A stretch of 38,229 bases of DNA from Hyphomicrobiales bacterium (GCA_028280515.1 JANQLP010000252.1:1-38229); one strand, 5' to 3'. Positions 26,760-34,883 are shown, counted from the stretch's first letter. Notes: generated from the sequence alone by a model not told the origin. Translations and numbers: made by a program.

Positions 26760-28370
26760 ATGGCAGAAAGCAAGGATATCTCGTTCACATCGCCGCCGGC
26801 TGCGGTGCAGGCGCAGCGTCAGCTCGAGGACGCAAGACGTTTCCTAGACACGGGAGACGCGTCCAAGGCCCAGGAGGTCTGTCGGGATTTGCTTGGCGCA
26901 CATCCGGAGTATGTGGAGGCGTTGGCGACGCTTGGGCGCGCTTATCTTGCCGAGAAGAACCATGACGCGGCACTGCCATGTTTCTTGCGGGCATCGATGC
27001 TCGCAGCAGACGATCCGGCGATCCTCACGGACCTAGCTGACATCTATTTTTATCTCGGCTCTCATGACATGGCACGCCAGACAGCGGAATACGTCCTGAC
27101 GCTGTCTCCGGAGAAGGACGCGGCGTATGCGGCACATCTCCTGATCGGTCGGGTCTGCCACCATCAGAACGACTATGGCGCGGCGATCGCACATCTCGAA
27201 CAGGCGAAGTCCGCATCGCAAGACACTGAAGATGCGGCGTTTTTGCTCGGGCTCTGCCATCTCGAAGCGGGTAACCGCAAAGAGGCCATTGCAACCCTGA
27301 CCGCAGCCATGAAAAGCGGGTTGCCTGCGCTGGAGCATGTGGACGCCCTGTATCGGCTGAGCCACGTGTCGGATGCGGCGCAGGCAAAAAAAATGCTGAA
27401 GGAACTCGACGCGTTTGAGGAAGAAGCGCCGTCTTTCGCGTCTGAAGAGGAGGAGCAGAGGTTCGCGGCCTTTCGTGATTTTGCGCGCGCCGCACTGCTC
27501 GGCCGCGCCGGGAATGATGAGGATGCCTGGGAACTTCTGGAATCGACGAATTCGAGCATGGGCGGCGGGTTCCAGGAGGCGCAGCAACAGCTGCGTGACG
27601 TCGACGAGCACATCATCCAGCGGGCCTCGGAGTGGATTTACGCCGGCGCGCCGCTGGACGACATCAGTGAGCAGGGGCCGCTGTCGCTGTTCATTCTCGG
27701 GCTACCCTCCAGTGGCAAATCGACGTTGGAACGGTTGGTTGGAGCCGTGGACGGCGTCGCGAAAGGGTTTGACCATGATCTGGTACAGGTCGCGGCGCGC
27801 GAGACGGCAACGTCGAACGGGTTCCTCCCGCTCAACTTTCCCGGGCAGTTGCCGACGTCCGCGCACCGTCAGTTCACCAAGACCTATGCCCGCGCGACGA
27901 AGGCCCGGGCGCAGGGCGCGGAGGTGCTGACCTGCACGAATTCCGACCTGCTGGCGGACCTCGGGCGGATCGCCGAGACTGTGCAAAGGATGAAAGTGGT
28001 CTTCCTCACCCGAGACCAGGACGATACCGCCCTCAGGATCTTCGAGCAGTATTTCGCCGACGGATCGAACCCGTACTCGTATAACGTATCAGCGATCTAC
28101 GAGCAGTTCGAAGTCTATACGCGCCTCTCCGACGCGTGGGCCGAGGCGCTTCACGGCGTGTGCCTGCGCGTCTCGTATGAGGATCTGGTGAGCGACCCGC
28201 AGGCAACCTTGAAGCGCGTCGCCGATTTTTGCGCGCTCGATGCGTCCGATACGGAGATTCCCGATCTCGGGGATGACCGCGGATGCGCTGAGCCCTATCG
28301 TGACAAGCTGGACAGGGCCCGTTCCGGCGCCATCGCGCCCTTGTCCGGGTGGGCCATGCCCGAACTGTAA
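26760..28370 (+). CDS. TPR protein with sulfotransferase-fold domain, Walker-A-like loop (copy 2)
   Basis: The 536-residue protein is a paralogue of copy 1. TPRs span about residues 20-230 (ARRFLDTGDASKAQEVC, EALATLGRAYLAEKNHDAA). The P-loop is LFILGLPSSGKSTLERL (loop 314-321, GxxxxGKS), followed by a sulfotransferase-like core with MKVVFLTRDQDDTALRIFEQ and LRVSYEDLVSDPQATLKRVADFC. The shared GKxTLERLVGAxDGV shows that copies 1 and 2 form a subfamily distinct from copy 3. I place the start at MAESKDISF (26760). ATG 26694, with a better but very close ribosome-binding site, would add 22 Arg-rich residues. Copy 3 begins eight bases after the stop, so the two are an operon. Confidence 0.78.
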   Translation: MAESKDISFTSPPAAVQAQRQLEDARRFLDTGDASKAQEVCRDLLGAHPEYVEALATLGRAYLAEKNHDAALPCFLRASMLAADDPAILTDLADIYFYLGSHDMARQTAEYVLTLSPEKDAAYAAHLLIGRVCHHQNDYGAAIAHLEQAKSASQDTEDAAFLLGLCHLEAGNRKEAIATLTAAMKSGLPALEHVDALYRLSHVSDAAQAKKMLKELDAFEEEAPSFASEEEEQRFAAFRDFARAALLGRAGNDEDAWELLESTNSSMGGGFQEAQQQLRDVDEHIIQRASEWIYAGAPLDDISEQGPLSLFILGLPSSGKSTLERLVGAVDGVAKGFDHDLVQVAARETATSNGFLPLNFPGQLPTSAHRQFTKTYARATKARAQGAEVLTCTNSDLLADLGRIAETVQRMKVVFLTRDQDDTALRIFEQYFADGSNPYSYNVSAIYEQFEVYTRLSDAWAEALHGVCLRVSYEDLVSDPQATLKRVADFCALDASDTEIPDLGDDRGCAEPYRDKLDRARSGAIAPLSGWAMPEL

Positions 28371-28378
28371 GCGCTCCA

Positions 28379-30400
28379 ATGGCGAATATCGAGCAGGAGT
28401 TCAACGAGGCGGTCGCCAAGTTCCGCGCCGGCCAGACGAAATCGGCCGAGAAATCCCTGCTGCGCATCAACAAGCGCCACCCGGGTATCCCGGACGTGCT
28501 GCATGTTCTCGGCTACATCGCCATGGAAACCGAGCGGCCGAAGGTCGCGGTGAAATACCTGTCTCAGGCGGTCAGCCGGGTTCCTGAAAACGCAAGCCTT
28601 TTGAACCTTCTGGGCTGCGCCTTTCACAAGAGCGGTGAAGTGGGGCGTGCGATCGAGACTCTGTCCAAGGCGGTCCGGCTCGATCCCGAGACTGCGAACA
28701 CCCGGTTCAACCTGGCGAACGCGCTGCAGGACGACAACCGGCTCGCGGAGGCCGCGGGCGAATACCGGCACCTGATCACACTGGCGCCGGATGACGTGAA
28801 CATTCATATCGCGCTTGGCCAGACGTTGTTGGCGCACGGCGATGCGCAAGCCGCCGCGGGCGCGCTGTCGGATGCGCTGAAGCTCGAACCACGCAATCCG
28901 GAGGTGCACTTCCAGATGGGCGTGGTGTACGCCGAGACGGACCAGCCGGAGCAGGCCGAAACGCACTTCACGCGTGCGCTCGACCTGCGCCCGGACATGC
29001 ACAAGGCCTTGTGCTGCCTTGCGGACGTCAAGCACGGCATGGGCCAGGCTGAAGAGGCGTCCGCATTATTGGAGCGAGCGATCACGCGGAACGCCGGCGA
29101 CGACAACGCGCACCGGCTTCTGGCGGTCATCCATCAGGAAACCGGGAACTTCGAAAAGGCGCGCGCAAGCGCCGGGGAAGCGCTCAAGCTCAAGCCGGAA
29201 AGTGCGGAAAACCTGTACGTCTCGTCCCTGATCCACGAGAAATCCAATGATCTCGACCGGGCCCGCGGCGACGTCAGAAAGGGACTGAAGATCACCCCGG
29301 ATCACGTTGGTCTGGCAATCGTTTCCGCCCGCATCGCGTACCGTGACGGGGATCATGAGAAGGCGCGCGATATCCTTCAGGCTTTGCCGGTGAACGGCGA
29401 CGTTTCGCCCGATCTGGTGACGGCCCGGCACTTCGATCTCGGGCGGGTGCATGACCGGCTGGGGGACGCGGAGGAGGCGTTTCGCTGTTTCACCAAGGGC
29501 AACGAGGCCGCAGCCCGGGCCTGGCAGGCGCGCGAGAACGACAAACAGGTAATGGTCGACTATGTCGATCATCACCTGAACCTCGTCAATGCGGACTGGA
29601 TTTCCGGCTGGGTGTCGGCCGGCGACTGGGAGCCGGCTGAACCGTCTCCGGTGTTCGTGGTCGGCTTTCCCCGCTCCGGTACGACGCTCCTCGATCAGAT
29701 CCTTGACGGTCATCCCGGCATCCAGGTGCTGGAAGAAGAGCCGATGATGCAGAAGGTGCGGGCCAACCTTGTCGGCAGGGGCGCGCAGTATCCGGATATC
29801 ATCGCCAAACTCACGCCCGAGCAGATCACGCAGCTAAGGCGGGTATATTTCGACGCGGCCGATCAGGTCGTCGAGCGCGAGCCGGGCGCATTGCTCGTCG
29901 ACAAGATGCCGCTCAATCTGGTGGAGGCGGCGGCGATCCACCGCCTGTTTCCTGACGCCAGGTTCGTTCTCTGCCTGCGCCATCCGTGCGACGCCTGTCT
30001 CAGCTGCTTCATGCAGATGTTCGAACTGAACGCCGGTATGTCCAACTTCCTGACACTGGACGACACGACGCGCCTCTATGCGAACGTCATGCGGCTGTGG
30101 CAGCGCTATGAAGAGCTTTTGCCGCTCAAGGTGTTCCGGGTTCGCTACGAAGGGCTCGTTGACGATCTGGAGCAGACCGCGCGCGAGCTCGTCGCGTTTC
30201 TCGAACTGCCCTGGGATGACGCGGTGCTGGACTTTGAAAGCCACGCGCGCACGCGCAACATCAAGACGCCGAGCTACACCCAGGTCACCAGCGGGATTTA
30301 CTCCCACGCCCGCTACCGCTGGCGCCGCTACGAGAAACACATGAAGCCGTATATGGACCGGCTGCAGCCATTCATCGAGGCATTCGGGTACGCGGAATGA
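28379..30400 (+). CDS. TPR–sulfotransferase (copy 3, canonical PRSGTT)
   Basis: The 673-residue protein has a long TPR array (about residues 5-340, more than eight repeats, e.g. PEVHFQMGVVYAETDQPEQAE) and a C-terminal sulfotransferase domain. The 5'-phosphosulfate loop is VFVVGFPRSGTTLLDQIL (loop 429-436), followed by LLVDKMPLN and the 3'-phosphate motif FPDARFVLCLRHPCDACLSC. This is the standard layout of bacterial TPR-sulfotransferases related to tyrosylprotein sulfotransferases, which use PAPS to sulfate proteins, peptides or small molecules. The target is unknown. Its stop overlaps the start of the chorismate mutase gene by four bases (ATGA), so the two are translationally coupled. Confidence 0.87.
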   Translation: MANIEQEFNEAVAKFRAGQTKSAEKSLLRINKRHPGIPDVLHVLGYIAMETERPKVAVKYLSQAVSRVPENASLLNLLGCAFHKSGEVGRAIETLSKAVRLDPETANTRFNLANALQDDNRLAEAAGEYRHLITLAPDDVNIHIALGQTLLAHGDAQAAAGALSDALKLEPRNPEVHFQMGVVYAETDQPEQAETHFTRALDLRPDMHKALCCLADVKHGMGQAEEASALLERAITRNAGDDNAHRLLAVIHQETGNFEKARASAGEALKLKPESAENLYVSSLIHEKSNDLDRARGDVRKGLKITPDHVGLAIVSARIAYRDGDHEKARDILQALPVNGDVSPDLVTARHFDLGRVHDRLGDAEEAFRCFTKGNEAAARAWQARENDKQVMVDYVDHHLNLVNADWISGWVSAGDWEPAEPSPVFVVGFPRSGTTLLDQILDGHPGIQVLEEEPMMQKVRANLVGRGAQYPDIIAKLTPEQITQLRRVYFDAADQVVEREPGALLVDKMPLNLVEAAAIHRLFPDARFVLCLRHPCDACLSCFMQMFELNAGMSNFLTLDDTTRLYANVMRLWQRYEELLPLKVFRVRYEGLVDDLEQTARELVAFLELPWDDAVLDFESHARTRNIKTPSYTQVTSGIYSHARYRWRRYEKHMKPYMDRLQPFIEAFGYAE

Positions 30401-30957
30401 TGAAGCGGTTTGCGATCCTCATGCTCGTGCTGACGGTCGGCGCGGTCACGGCGCCTGTGGCCAAGGCGGAGCCGCTCACAACGGCGGTGTTCGAGAGCAT
30501 TCGCGACAGGCTTGCGCTGATGAAGTCGGTCGCGGCGTGGAAGGCGCTGCGCAATCTGCCCGTCGAGGATCTCGAGCGGGAGCAGAAAGTCCTGCAATCC
30601 TCGCTCGGCAAGGCGGAGGCCGTGCGTATCGATGGGTCCACCGCGCAAGCGTTCTTTGAAGCCCAGATCGACGCGGCGAAAGAGATCCAGTCCTGCTGGA
30701 TGGACCGCTGGACGCGCGATCCATCGAAAGCCCCGCAAACAGCACCCGACCTCATCAGGGACATCCGGCCAGAACTGATTGACCTCGGGGCCGTCATCCT
30801 GAAAAACGTAGCGCGGGCGTGGAAGGAGAGCGAAGACCTGCCGTTCCATGTAGACGACGAGCCCGCCTTCGTTGCGGCCGTCGAGGTGGACTGTCTCTCG
30901 GGCGCGGCGAAACGGCAGATTTACCGCGCGCTCGTGTCCGTACAACCTTTGGAGTGA
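30397..30957 (+). CDS. Periplasmic chorismate mutase, AroQ gamma class
   Basis: The 186-residue product begins with signal peptide MMKRFAILMLVLTVGAVTAP and a likely cleavage after AKA. The mature part has the helical AroQ-gamma pattern: RLALMKSVAAWKALRNLPVE (start of helix 1, with active-site Arg and Lys), REQKVLQSSLGKAEA, and FFEAQIDAAKEIQSCWMDRW. These enzymes convert chorismate to prephenate outside the cytoplasm, where no shikimate pathway is known. The biological reason is unclear even in pathogens that secrete them. The four-base overlap with the upstream TPR–sulfotransferase gene is notable. I rate the family call as likely rather than certain because only the helix pattern and these motifs support it. 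Confidence 0.75.
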   Translation: MMKRFAILMLVLTVGAVTAPVAKAEPLTTAVFESIRDRLALMKSVAAWKALRNLPVEDLEREQKVLQSSLGKAEAVRIDGSTAQAFFEAQIDAAKEIQSCWMDRWTRDPSKAPQTAPDLIRDIRPELIDLGAVILKNVARAWKESEDLPFHVDDEPAFVAAVEVDCLSGAAKRQIYRALVSVQPLE

Positions 30958-31009
30958 CCGGAAGACGTCGCCGTCACATATTTTGGCAACAGATGAGTAT
31001 CACCGACAC

Positions 31010-32014
31010 ATGGATCCGCTGACACAGGGCGCGGTTGGCGCGGCGCTGCCGCAGGCCACGCGCAACAATGTTCAGGTCGGCATTGCCGGCCTCCTCGGGT
31101 TTGCCGCCGGCATGGCGGCGGACGTGGACGTCTTTTTCCGCTCCGAAACCGACCCGCTTCTGTTCCTCGAATATCATCGCCAGTTCACCCATTCCCTGAT
31201 CTTCATTCCGGTCGGTGGCCTGTTGTGTGCGCTCGCGCTCCACTGGATTCTCGGGCAGCGCTGGCGGTTGCCGTTCGCGCAGACCTTTCTGTTCTGTACC
31301 CTCGGCTACGCCACGCACCCGCTGCTTGACGCCTTCACGTCCTACGGCACGATGCTGTTCTGGCCGTTCAGCGACGCGCGGTTTTCCTGGAGCATCATCT
31401 CCATCGTCGATCCGCTGTTCACACTACCGGTTCTGGTGCTGGTCATTCTGGCCGGGCTTTGGCAGAGGCCCGTATTGGCGCGCATCGCCCTTGTGTGGGC
31501 GGCCGTCTACCTGACGCTTGGTCTGCTGCAGCACCACACGGCCCTGGCCATGGGCCGCGAGATCGCAAGCTCCCGTGGGCACGACCCGATCCGTCTGGAA
31601 GTGAAACCGAGCTTCGGCAACATTCTGGTATGGAAGACCATCTACGAAACGCCGGACCGGTTCTATGTCGACGCGGTGCGCGCAAACATCCTGCCCAAGG
31701 TGTTTCCCGGCGTATCGGTTGCGAAACTCGATAAAAGCCGCGATTTGCCGTGGCTCGATCCGGCCTCGCAGCAGGCGAAGGATGTCGAACGGTTCCACTG
31801 GTTCAGCAAGGGCTTCGTGGCGGAAGACCCGGATCACCCCAACCGCATCATCGATGTCAGGTTCTCGTTCGTGCCGAATACCGTGAGCGCGCTCTGGTCG
31901 ATCGAACTCACCCCCGACGCGCCGCCGACGGCGCACGCGCGCTACCTGACCCACCGCGAACGCGCCCGAGAAAGCCTCGGCAAGCTCTGGCGGATGATGT
32001 TGGGACATGGATGA
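31010..32014 (+). CDS. Membrane-bound metal-dependent hydrolase, YdjM/YbcI-like (DUF457)
   Basis: The 334-residue inner-membrane protein starts MDPLTQGAVGAALPQA at 31010, the invariant opening of the YdjM-like family. DVDVFFRSETDPL and FLEYHRQFTHSLIF carry the acidic and HRxxTHS residues thought to bind metal, and YATHPLLDAFTSYGT the HPxLD motif. Four to five hydrophobic helices follow, then a soluble C-terminal domain (about residues 190-334) typical of the longer members. Upstream in-frame sequence lies within the previous gene in another frame and is not protein-like. In E. coli, ydjM is SOS-induced; no LexA box was recognised here. Confidence 0.85.
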   Translation: MDPLTQGAVGAALPQATRNNVQVGIAGLLGFAAGMAADVDVFFRSETDPLLFLEYHRQFTHSLIFIPVGGLLCALALHWILGQRWRLPFAQTFLFCTLGYATHPLLDAFTSYGTMLFWPFSDARFSWSIISIVDPLFTLPVLVLVILAGLWQRPVLARIALVWAAVYLTLGLLQHHTALAMGREIASSRGHDPIRLEVKPSFGNILVWKTIYETPDRFYVDAVRANILPKVFPGVSVAKLDKSRDLPWLDPASQQAKDVERFHWFSKGFVAEDPDHPNRIIDVRFSFVPNTVSALWSIELTPDAPPTAHARYLTHRERARESLGKLWRMMLGHG

Positions 32015-32186
32015 GCGCGCTCGATCTCACACCAGAAGGCCGGCGGTAAAATGGGCGTCTTTGGGTGCATTCTTCTTGTGTGCATCAGATCAGCACACGC
32101 ATTTACGGTTCGTTAACCGCCCTTAACACACAGTAAAGCTCAAGATTCGGCAAGGCGAGACGCTGGATTGAGAGGGGTCTACGGGC

Positions 32187-32702
32187 ATGACGGCAATCGT
32201 CGTAGGCGACGAGGTTACGATCGTCGGGGACATTGTTTCCAATGGCAATGTGCAGGTGGAAGGGAACGTGCGGGGCCACGTTTTCTGTACCAATATAAAC
32301 ATCTGTGATGGTGGGCAGGTTGCCGGCGGTATCGTCGCCGAGAACGTGATCGTTCACGGACGCGTCTCCGGGCCGATCAACGCATTGCGCGTGACGCTCG
32401 AATCCGGCTCTCATGCCGAATCCGATATCTGCCACCGTTCTCTCAAGCTCGATCAGGACAGCTATTTCGAGGGCCGGTCACACCGCTCCGAGAACCCGCT
32501 GCTGGACGCCCTGTCCGAAATCGAACAATTCAAGCGGCCTCCGCCGCCAGCCGCGGCGCCGGCCGCAAAACCGAAACTGCCGCAATCGCCGCCAGCGCAT
32601 CCGCGCCGCAATGCACGCCGGGTTGCACCCGCAAGACCGCAGACAGGGCAAAGCGGCATGGCGAGGAGTGATCAGCCTGCGGGCCAGTCTTCCAGGCGGT
32701 AG
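32187..32702 (+). CDS. Bactofilin (polymer-forming cytoskeletal protein)
   Basis: This 171-residue protein has one bactofilin domain (about residues 5-100) of repeating beta-helix turns: VTIVGDIVSNGNVQVEGNVRG, GGQVAGGIVAENVIVHGRVSG and LKLDQDSYFEGRSHR. A Pro/Ala/Arg-rich tail (about 110-171) follows. Bactofilins polymerise without nucleotide, often at the membrane, and organise peptidoglycan enzymes, stalks or cell-shape proteins. The ATG at 32187 has GAGAGGGG about ten bases upstream. Its last 31 bases overlap the end of tenA on the other strand, so the tail is encoded partly in shared DNA. Confidence 0.9.
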   Translation: MTAIVVGDEVTIVGDIVSNGNVQVEGNVRGHVFCTNINICDGGQVAGGIVAENVIVHGRVSGPINALRVTLESGSHAESDICHRSLKLDQDSYFEGRSHRSENPLLDALSEIEQFKRPPPPAAAPAAKPKLPQSPPAHPRRNARRVAPARPQTGQSGMARSDQPAGQSSRR

Positions 32703-33340
32703 GCGCTGTCCCAGAACATCCATTCAAGCTGTGCGGAACGTCTGTAGGCCTGATGCATGGCGGCCTGCGTGCGCTCCGACGTCTTGTCCGCAACTTCGTC
32801 AACCACCCGGATCACCGCGTCGACCGCGGTGCCGAATTCCTCGCCGGCATAGGTGTCGATCCATGCCCGATAGCGATTGTCAGTTCCGGCCTGGGCGTGG
32901 ATCGCGTTGCCGACCTCGCGGTAAATCCAGAAGCATGGCAGCAGGGCGGCGAGTGCCACTTCGAACGGCTCCAGGGCGGCGGTGCTCAGCAGGTAGCTGA
33001 CATAGTGCTCGCACGCGGGCGAGCGCTCCGTTGCCGCGAAGTCCGCATCCGTCACGCCGAATTCCTGAAAGTAATCGCTGTGCAGCGACCGCTCGACGAC
33101 GATGGCGGTTTCGGCGCCGCTTGCGAACTGGACGATATGGTCGGCCGTCCACCCCTTTGCCGACGCCAGCGACAGTCCACGCGCGAAGCCCTCCAGATAG
33201 TGCGCGTCCTGGATCATGTAGTGGCGGAACCGCTCGGCGCTGAGCGTGCCGGCGGCGAGTTCGCGGTTGAAGGGCAGGTCGAGCGTGGCCTGATAGAGCG
33301 GCAAGTTCCGCTGCCAGGCGTCCTCACAGAATGCGGTCAT
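32672..33340 (-). CDS. tenA: TenA-family aminopyrimidine aminohydrolase (thiaminase II)
   Basis: TenA salvages thiamine breakdown products by hydrolysing aminomethylpyrimidine to the hydroxymethyl form. The 222-residue product aligns by position with Bacillus subtilis TenA, and all catalytic residues are in place: Asp45 in YMIQDAHYLE, Tyr113 in EHYVSYLL, the nucleophile Cys136 in LLPCFWIYREVG, and Glu206 in SAQLEWMFWDSAY. It is therefore likely active. No thiamine-pyrophosphate riboswitch is seen upstream (33341-33460). It ends inside the 3' end of the bactofilin gene. Confidence 0.93.
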   Translation of the reverse strand: MTAFCEDAWQRNLPLYQATLDLPFNRELAAGTLSAERFRHYMIQDAHYLEGFARGLSLASAKGWTADHIVQFASGAETAIVVERSLHSDYFQEFGVTDADFAATERSPACEHYVSYLLSTAALEPFEVALAALLPCFWIYREVGNAIHAQAGTDNRYRAWIDTYAGEEFGTAVDAVIRVVDEVADKTSERTQAAMHQAYRRSAQLEWMFWDSAYRLEDWPAG

Positions 33341-33460
33341 GGGAAGGGGTCTCGCGTGATCCAGGGGCAGGTTTTCCGAATCCGGATATTCACGTTCCGG
33401 ACATGTTGGCGATGGCTACAGATGATGGAGCAAAATCCCGCACGAGGCGAGAGGCTTCGT

Positions 33461-33493
33461 GAGGCTGGCCCTCATTGGAATGCCGGCCAGCCT
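33461..33493. repeat. Strong inverted repeat, possible bidirectional hairpin
   Basis: GAGGCTGGCC (33461-33470) and GGCCAGCCTC (33484-33493) are perfectly complementary over ten bases with a 13-base loop. It lies between the tenA start and the end of the small membrane-protein gene. Neither strand has a T-tract, so it may be a processing or attenuation structure rather than a classical terminator. Confidence 0.55.
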
Positions 33494-33543
33494 CATTCGG
33501 CGCTCGCTGCCCCCCGCATGTGGGGATCGTCTCCGTGGTCAGG

Positions 33544-33732
33544 CTAAAGATTGTCGAAGGCAGGCACGAACAGTTGGAAGAAGAAGAGCAGGAAGATCCC
33601 GAGAATGCCCCACGACGTGCTCCGCGTCGCCGCGGCGACCCCAAGTAAGGCGACAAACATGAGAGCGGCCACCGGAATGTCGTAACCGGCGAGAGAAACG
33701 CTTCCCATGAAGATGTCCAAAACGTCCCGCAT
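33544..33732 (-). CDS. Small membrane protein, unknown
   Basis: A 62-residue frame with two hydrophobic segments (DIPVAALMFVALLGVAAAT and WGILGIFLLFFFQLFVPAF) joined by a short polar turn containing Arg-Ser-Thr-Ser. That is the pattern of a two-helix inner-membrane miniprotein. The ribosome-binding site is weak. No family is recognised. The sequence is too hydrophobic and orderly to be an obvious chance frame, but support is only moderate. Confidence 0.45.
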   Translation of the reverse strand: MRDVLDIFMGSVSLAGYDIPVAALMFVALLGVAAATRSTSWGILGIFLLFFFQLFVPAFDNL

Positions 33733-34008
33733 GAGCGGACCACATACAGTTCACCGCCCCCACGTCTGAACCATACGCCTTCAAGGAAAGCACAAAATCC
33801 CTAAGATCCCGTTGGCGGCACCGCAAGACTCCATTTACCAACACAAGTGACCCGCTCGGGCCACTTCTTTTCCCGTCGAGATTGGCTTTGACCTTGGGTG
33901 ACACGTCGTCGTTCGGCGGGCTATGGTTTTCAGGTCATGGGGCTTTCTCTCGCTCTTTCAGGGCGACGTTCGAACCAGTGCTTGAGTCGGTGGTATTTGA
34001 GGTGAAAG

Positions 34009-34506
34009 ATGACGGGGACAAGGCCGTGGGTTGTCGGGATTTTCGGGATCGTTCTGGGCATTGCGCTCGGCTACGCGTACGCGAACGACAAGACCAATAA
34101 AGCGAGGCAGGAGCTTTCGACGATCAAGTCGGAACTGTCGGACGCTCAGACACAACATTCCAAGAAGGTCGCAGACTTTGACAAGAAGGTCGCGGACCTT
34201 GAAACGCAGCTTTCAGCGGCCGTGAAAAAGGCGGAAGGCGTCGCGGCGGAATTGGCGACGCTCAAGGGCGTGAGCGACGAGAAAACAAAAACCATCGACG
34301 GCCATCAGGCCAGGATAAGCGAGTTGCAGGGTGAGCGGGTCGTCTCGGCGAGAGCGCTTGAGAAGGTCACTCTGGAGCTGGAGCGCTCTCGGGCGGAAGT
34401 CGACCGCCTCAAACTGCAGGTCGGTGAGCAATCACGGATCATCAAGGACCAGCAAACGAGAATCGAGGATCTCGAAAAGCCCGCCCCGCAACCGCCGGCA
34501 AACTGA
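34009..34506 (+). CDS. Membrane-anchored coiled-coil protein
   Basis: The 165-residue product has an N-terminal membrane helix (VVGIFGIVLGIALGYAYA, about residues 8-25), then an almost unbroken coiled coil of Lys/Glu/Gln/Leu heptads from about 28 to 155 (ARQELSTIKSELSDAQ, TLELERSRAEVDRLKLQVG). The tail is short and Pro-rich. GAGGTG six bases upstream supports the ATG. It is probably a periplasmic or cytoplasmic-face spacer or scaffold; no family is recognised. It lies at the left edge of the accessory, lower-GC patch. Confidence 0.75.
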   Translation: MTGTRPWVVGIFGIVLGIALGYAYANDKTNKARQELSTIKSELSDAQTQHSKKVADFDKKVADLETQLSAAVKKAEGVAAELATLKGVSDEKTKTIDGHQARISELQGERVVSARALEKVTLELERSRAEVDRLKLQVGEQSRIIKDQQTRIEDLEKPAPQPPAN

Positions 34507-34846
34507 ATGTCGGGGGCGGCCGAACAGACAATCCGCCCGGCCCGCATGGGTTGCGGCGTTCGCGAACCCGAAGGGCGGATAAGTCTGGCCTAATTGGACC
34601 CGTGCAACCAAAACTCCCGCCGTTCGAGCCACACGGCCAATTTGGCAGTGAGCAAGAGCATCAAACGGGAGAGAGCAGTGCGGTGCGGGTAAGAGTGCTG
34701 CCGGAAAACCAACTTGGGTCACCGCGGGACGCTTGGAACATGCATCGTTCCTTCCTTACTGGAAACGCTACCGATGTGTGGTGGCTGGTAATGGCCGCAA
34801 TATAGGACCGGCCCACTGAGGATTCGCGACAAGGCAATCAGGGGGA

Positions 34847-34875
34847 CAGCCAAAGCCTGCCCCGATAGTGGTAAT
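34847..34875 (+). repeat. 29-base imperfect direct repeat, left copy
   Basis: This segment matches 37122-37150 at 25 of 29 positions, with an exact 14-base core GCCCCGATAGTGGT. The two copies bracket about 2.2 kb of small accessory genes. The right copy lies 19 bases from the tRNA-Ser 3' end. It could be a diverged attachment-site pair or fragments of a duplicated gene: on the minus strand both translate to ITTIGA-(G/S)-FG. Confidence 0.5.
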
Positions 34876-34883
34876 CGATTACC
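34870..34883. promoter_or_regulatory. LacI-type operator-like palindrome
   Basis: GGTAATCGATTACC is a perfect 14-base palindrome with the central AATCGATT step typical of LacI/GalR-family operators. It lies about 126 bases upstream of the exported-protein gene at 35009. No LacI-family gene is in the window, so the match may be chance or a relic. Confidence 0.4.

Noticed and set aside
32113-32126. CtrA-like site TTAA…TTAA upstream of the bactofilin gene
   Set aside because: The half-sites are six bases apart, whereas the CtrA consensus needs seven; I do not count it as a site.
33341-33543. Thiamine-pyrophosphate riboswitch upstream of tenA
   Set aside because: None of the conserved THI-box segments (such as CTGAGA) is present on the minus strand.
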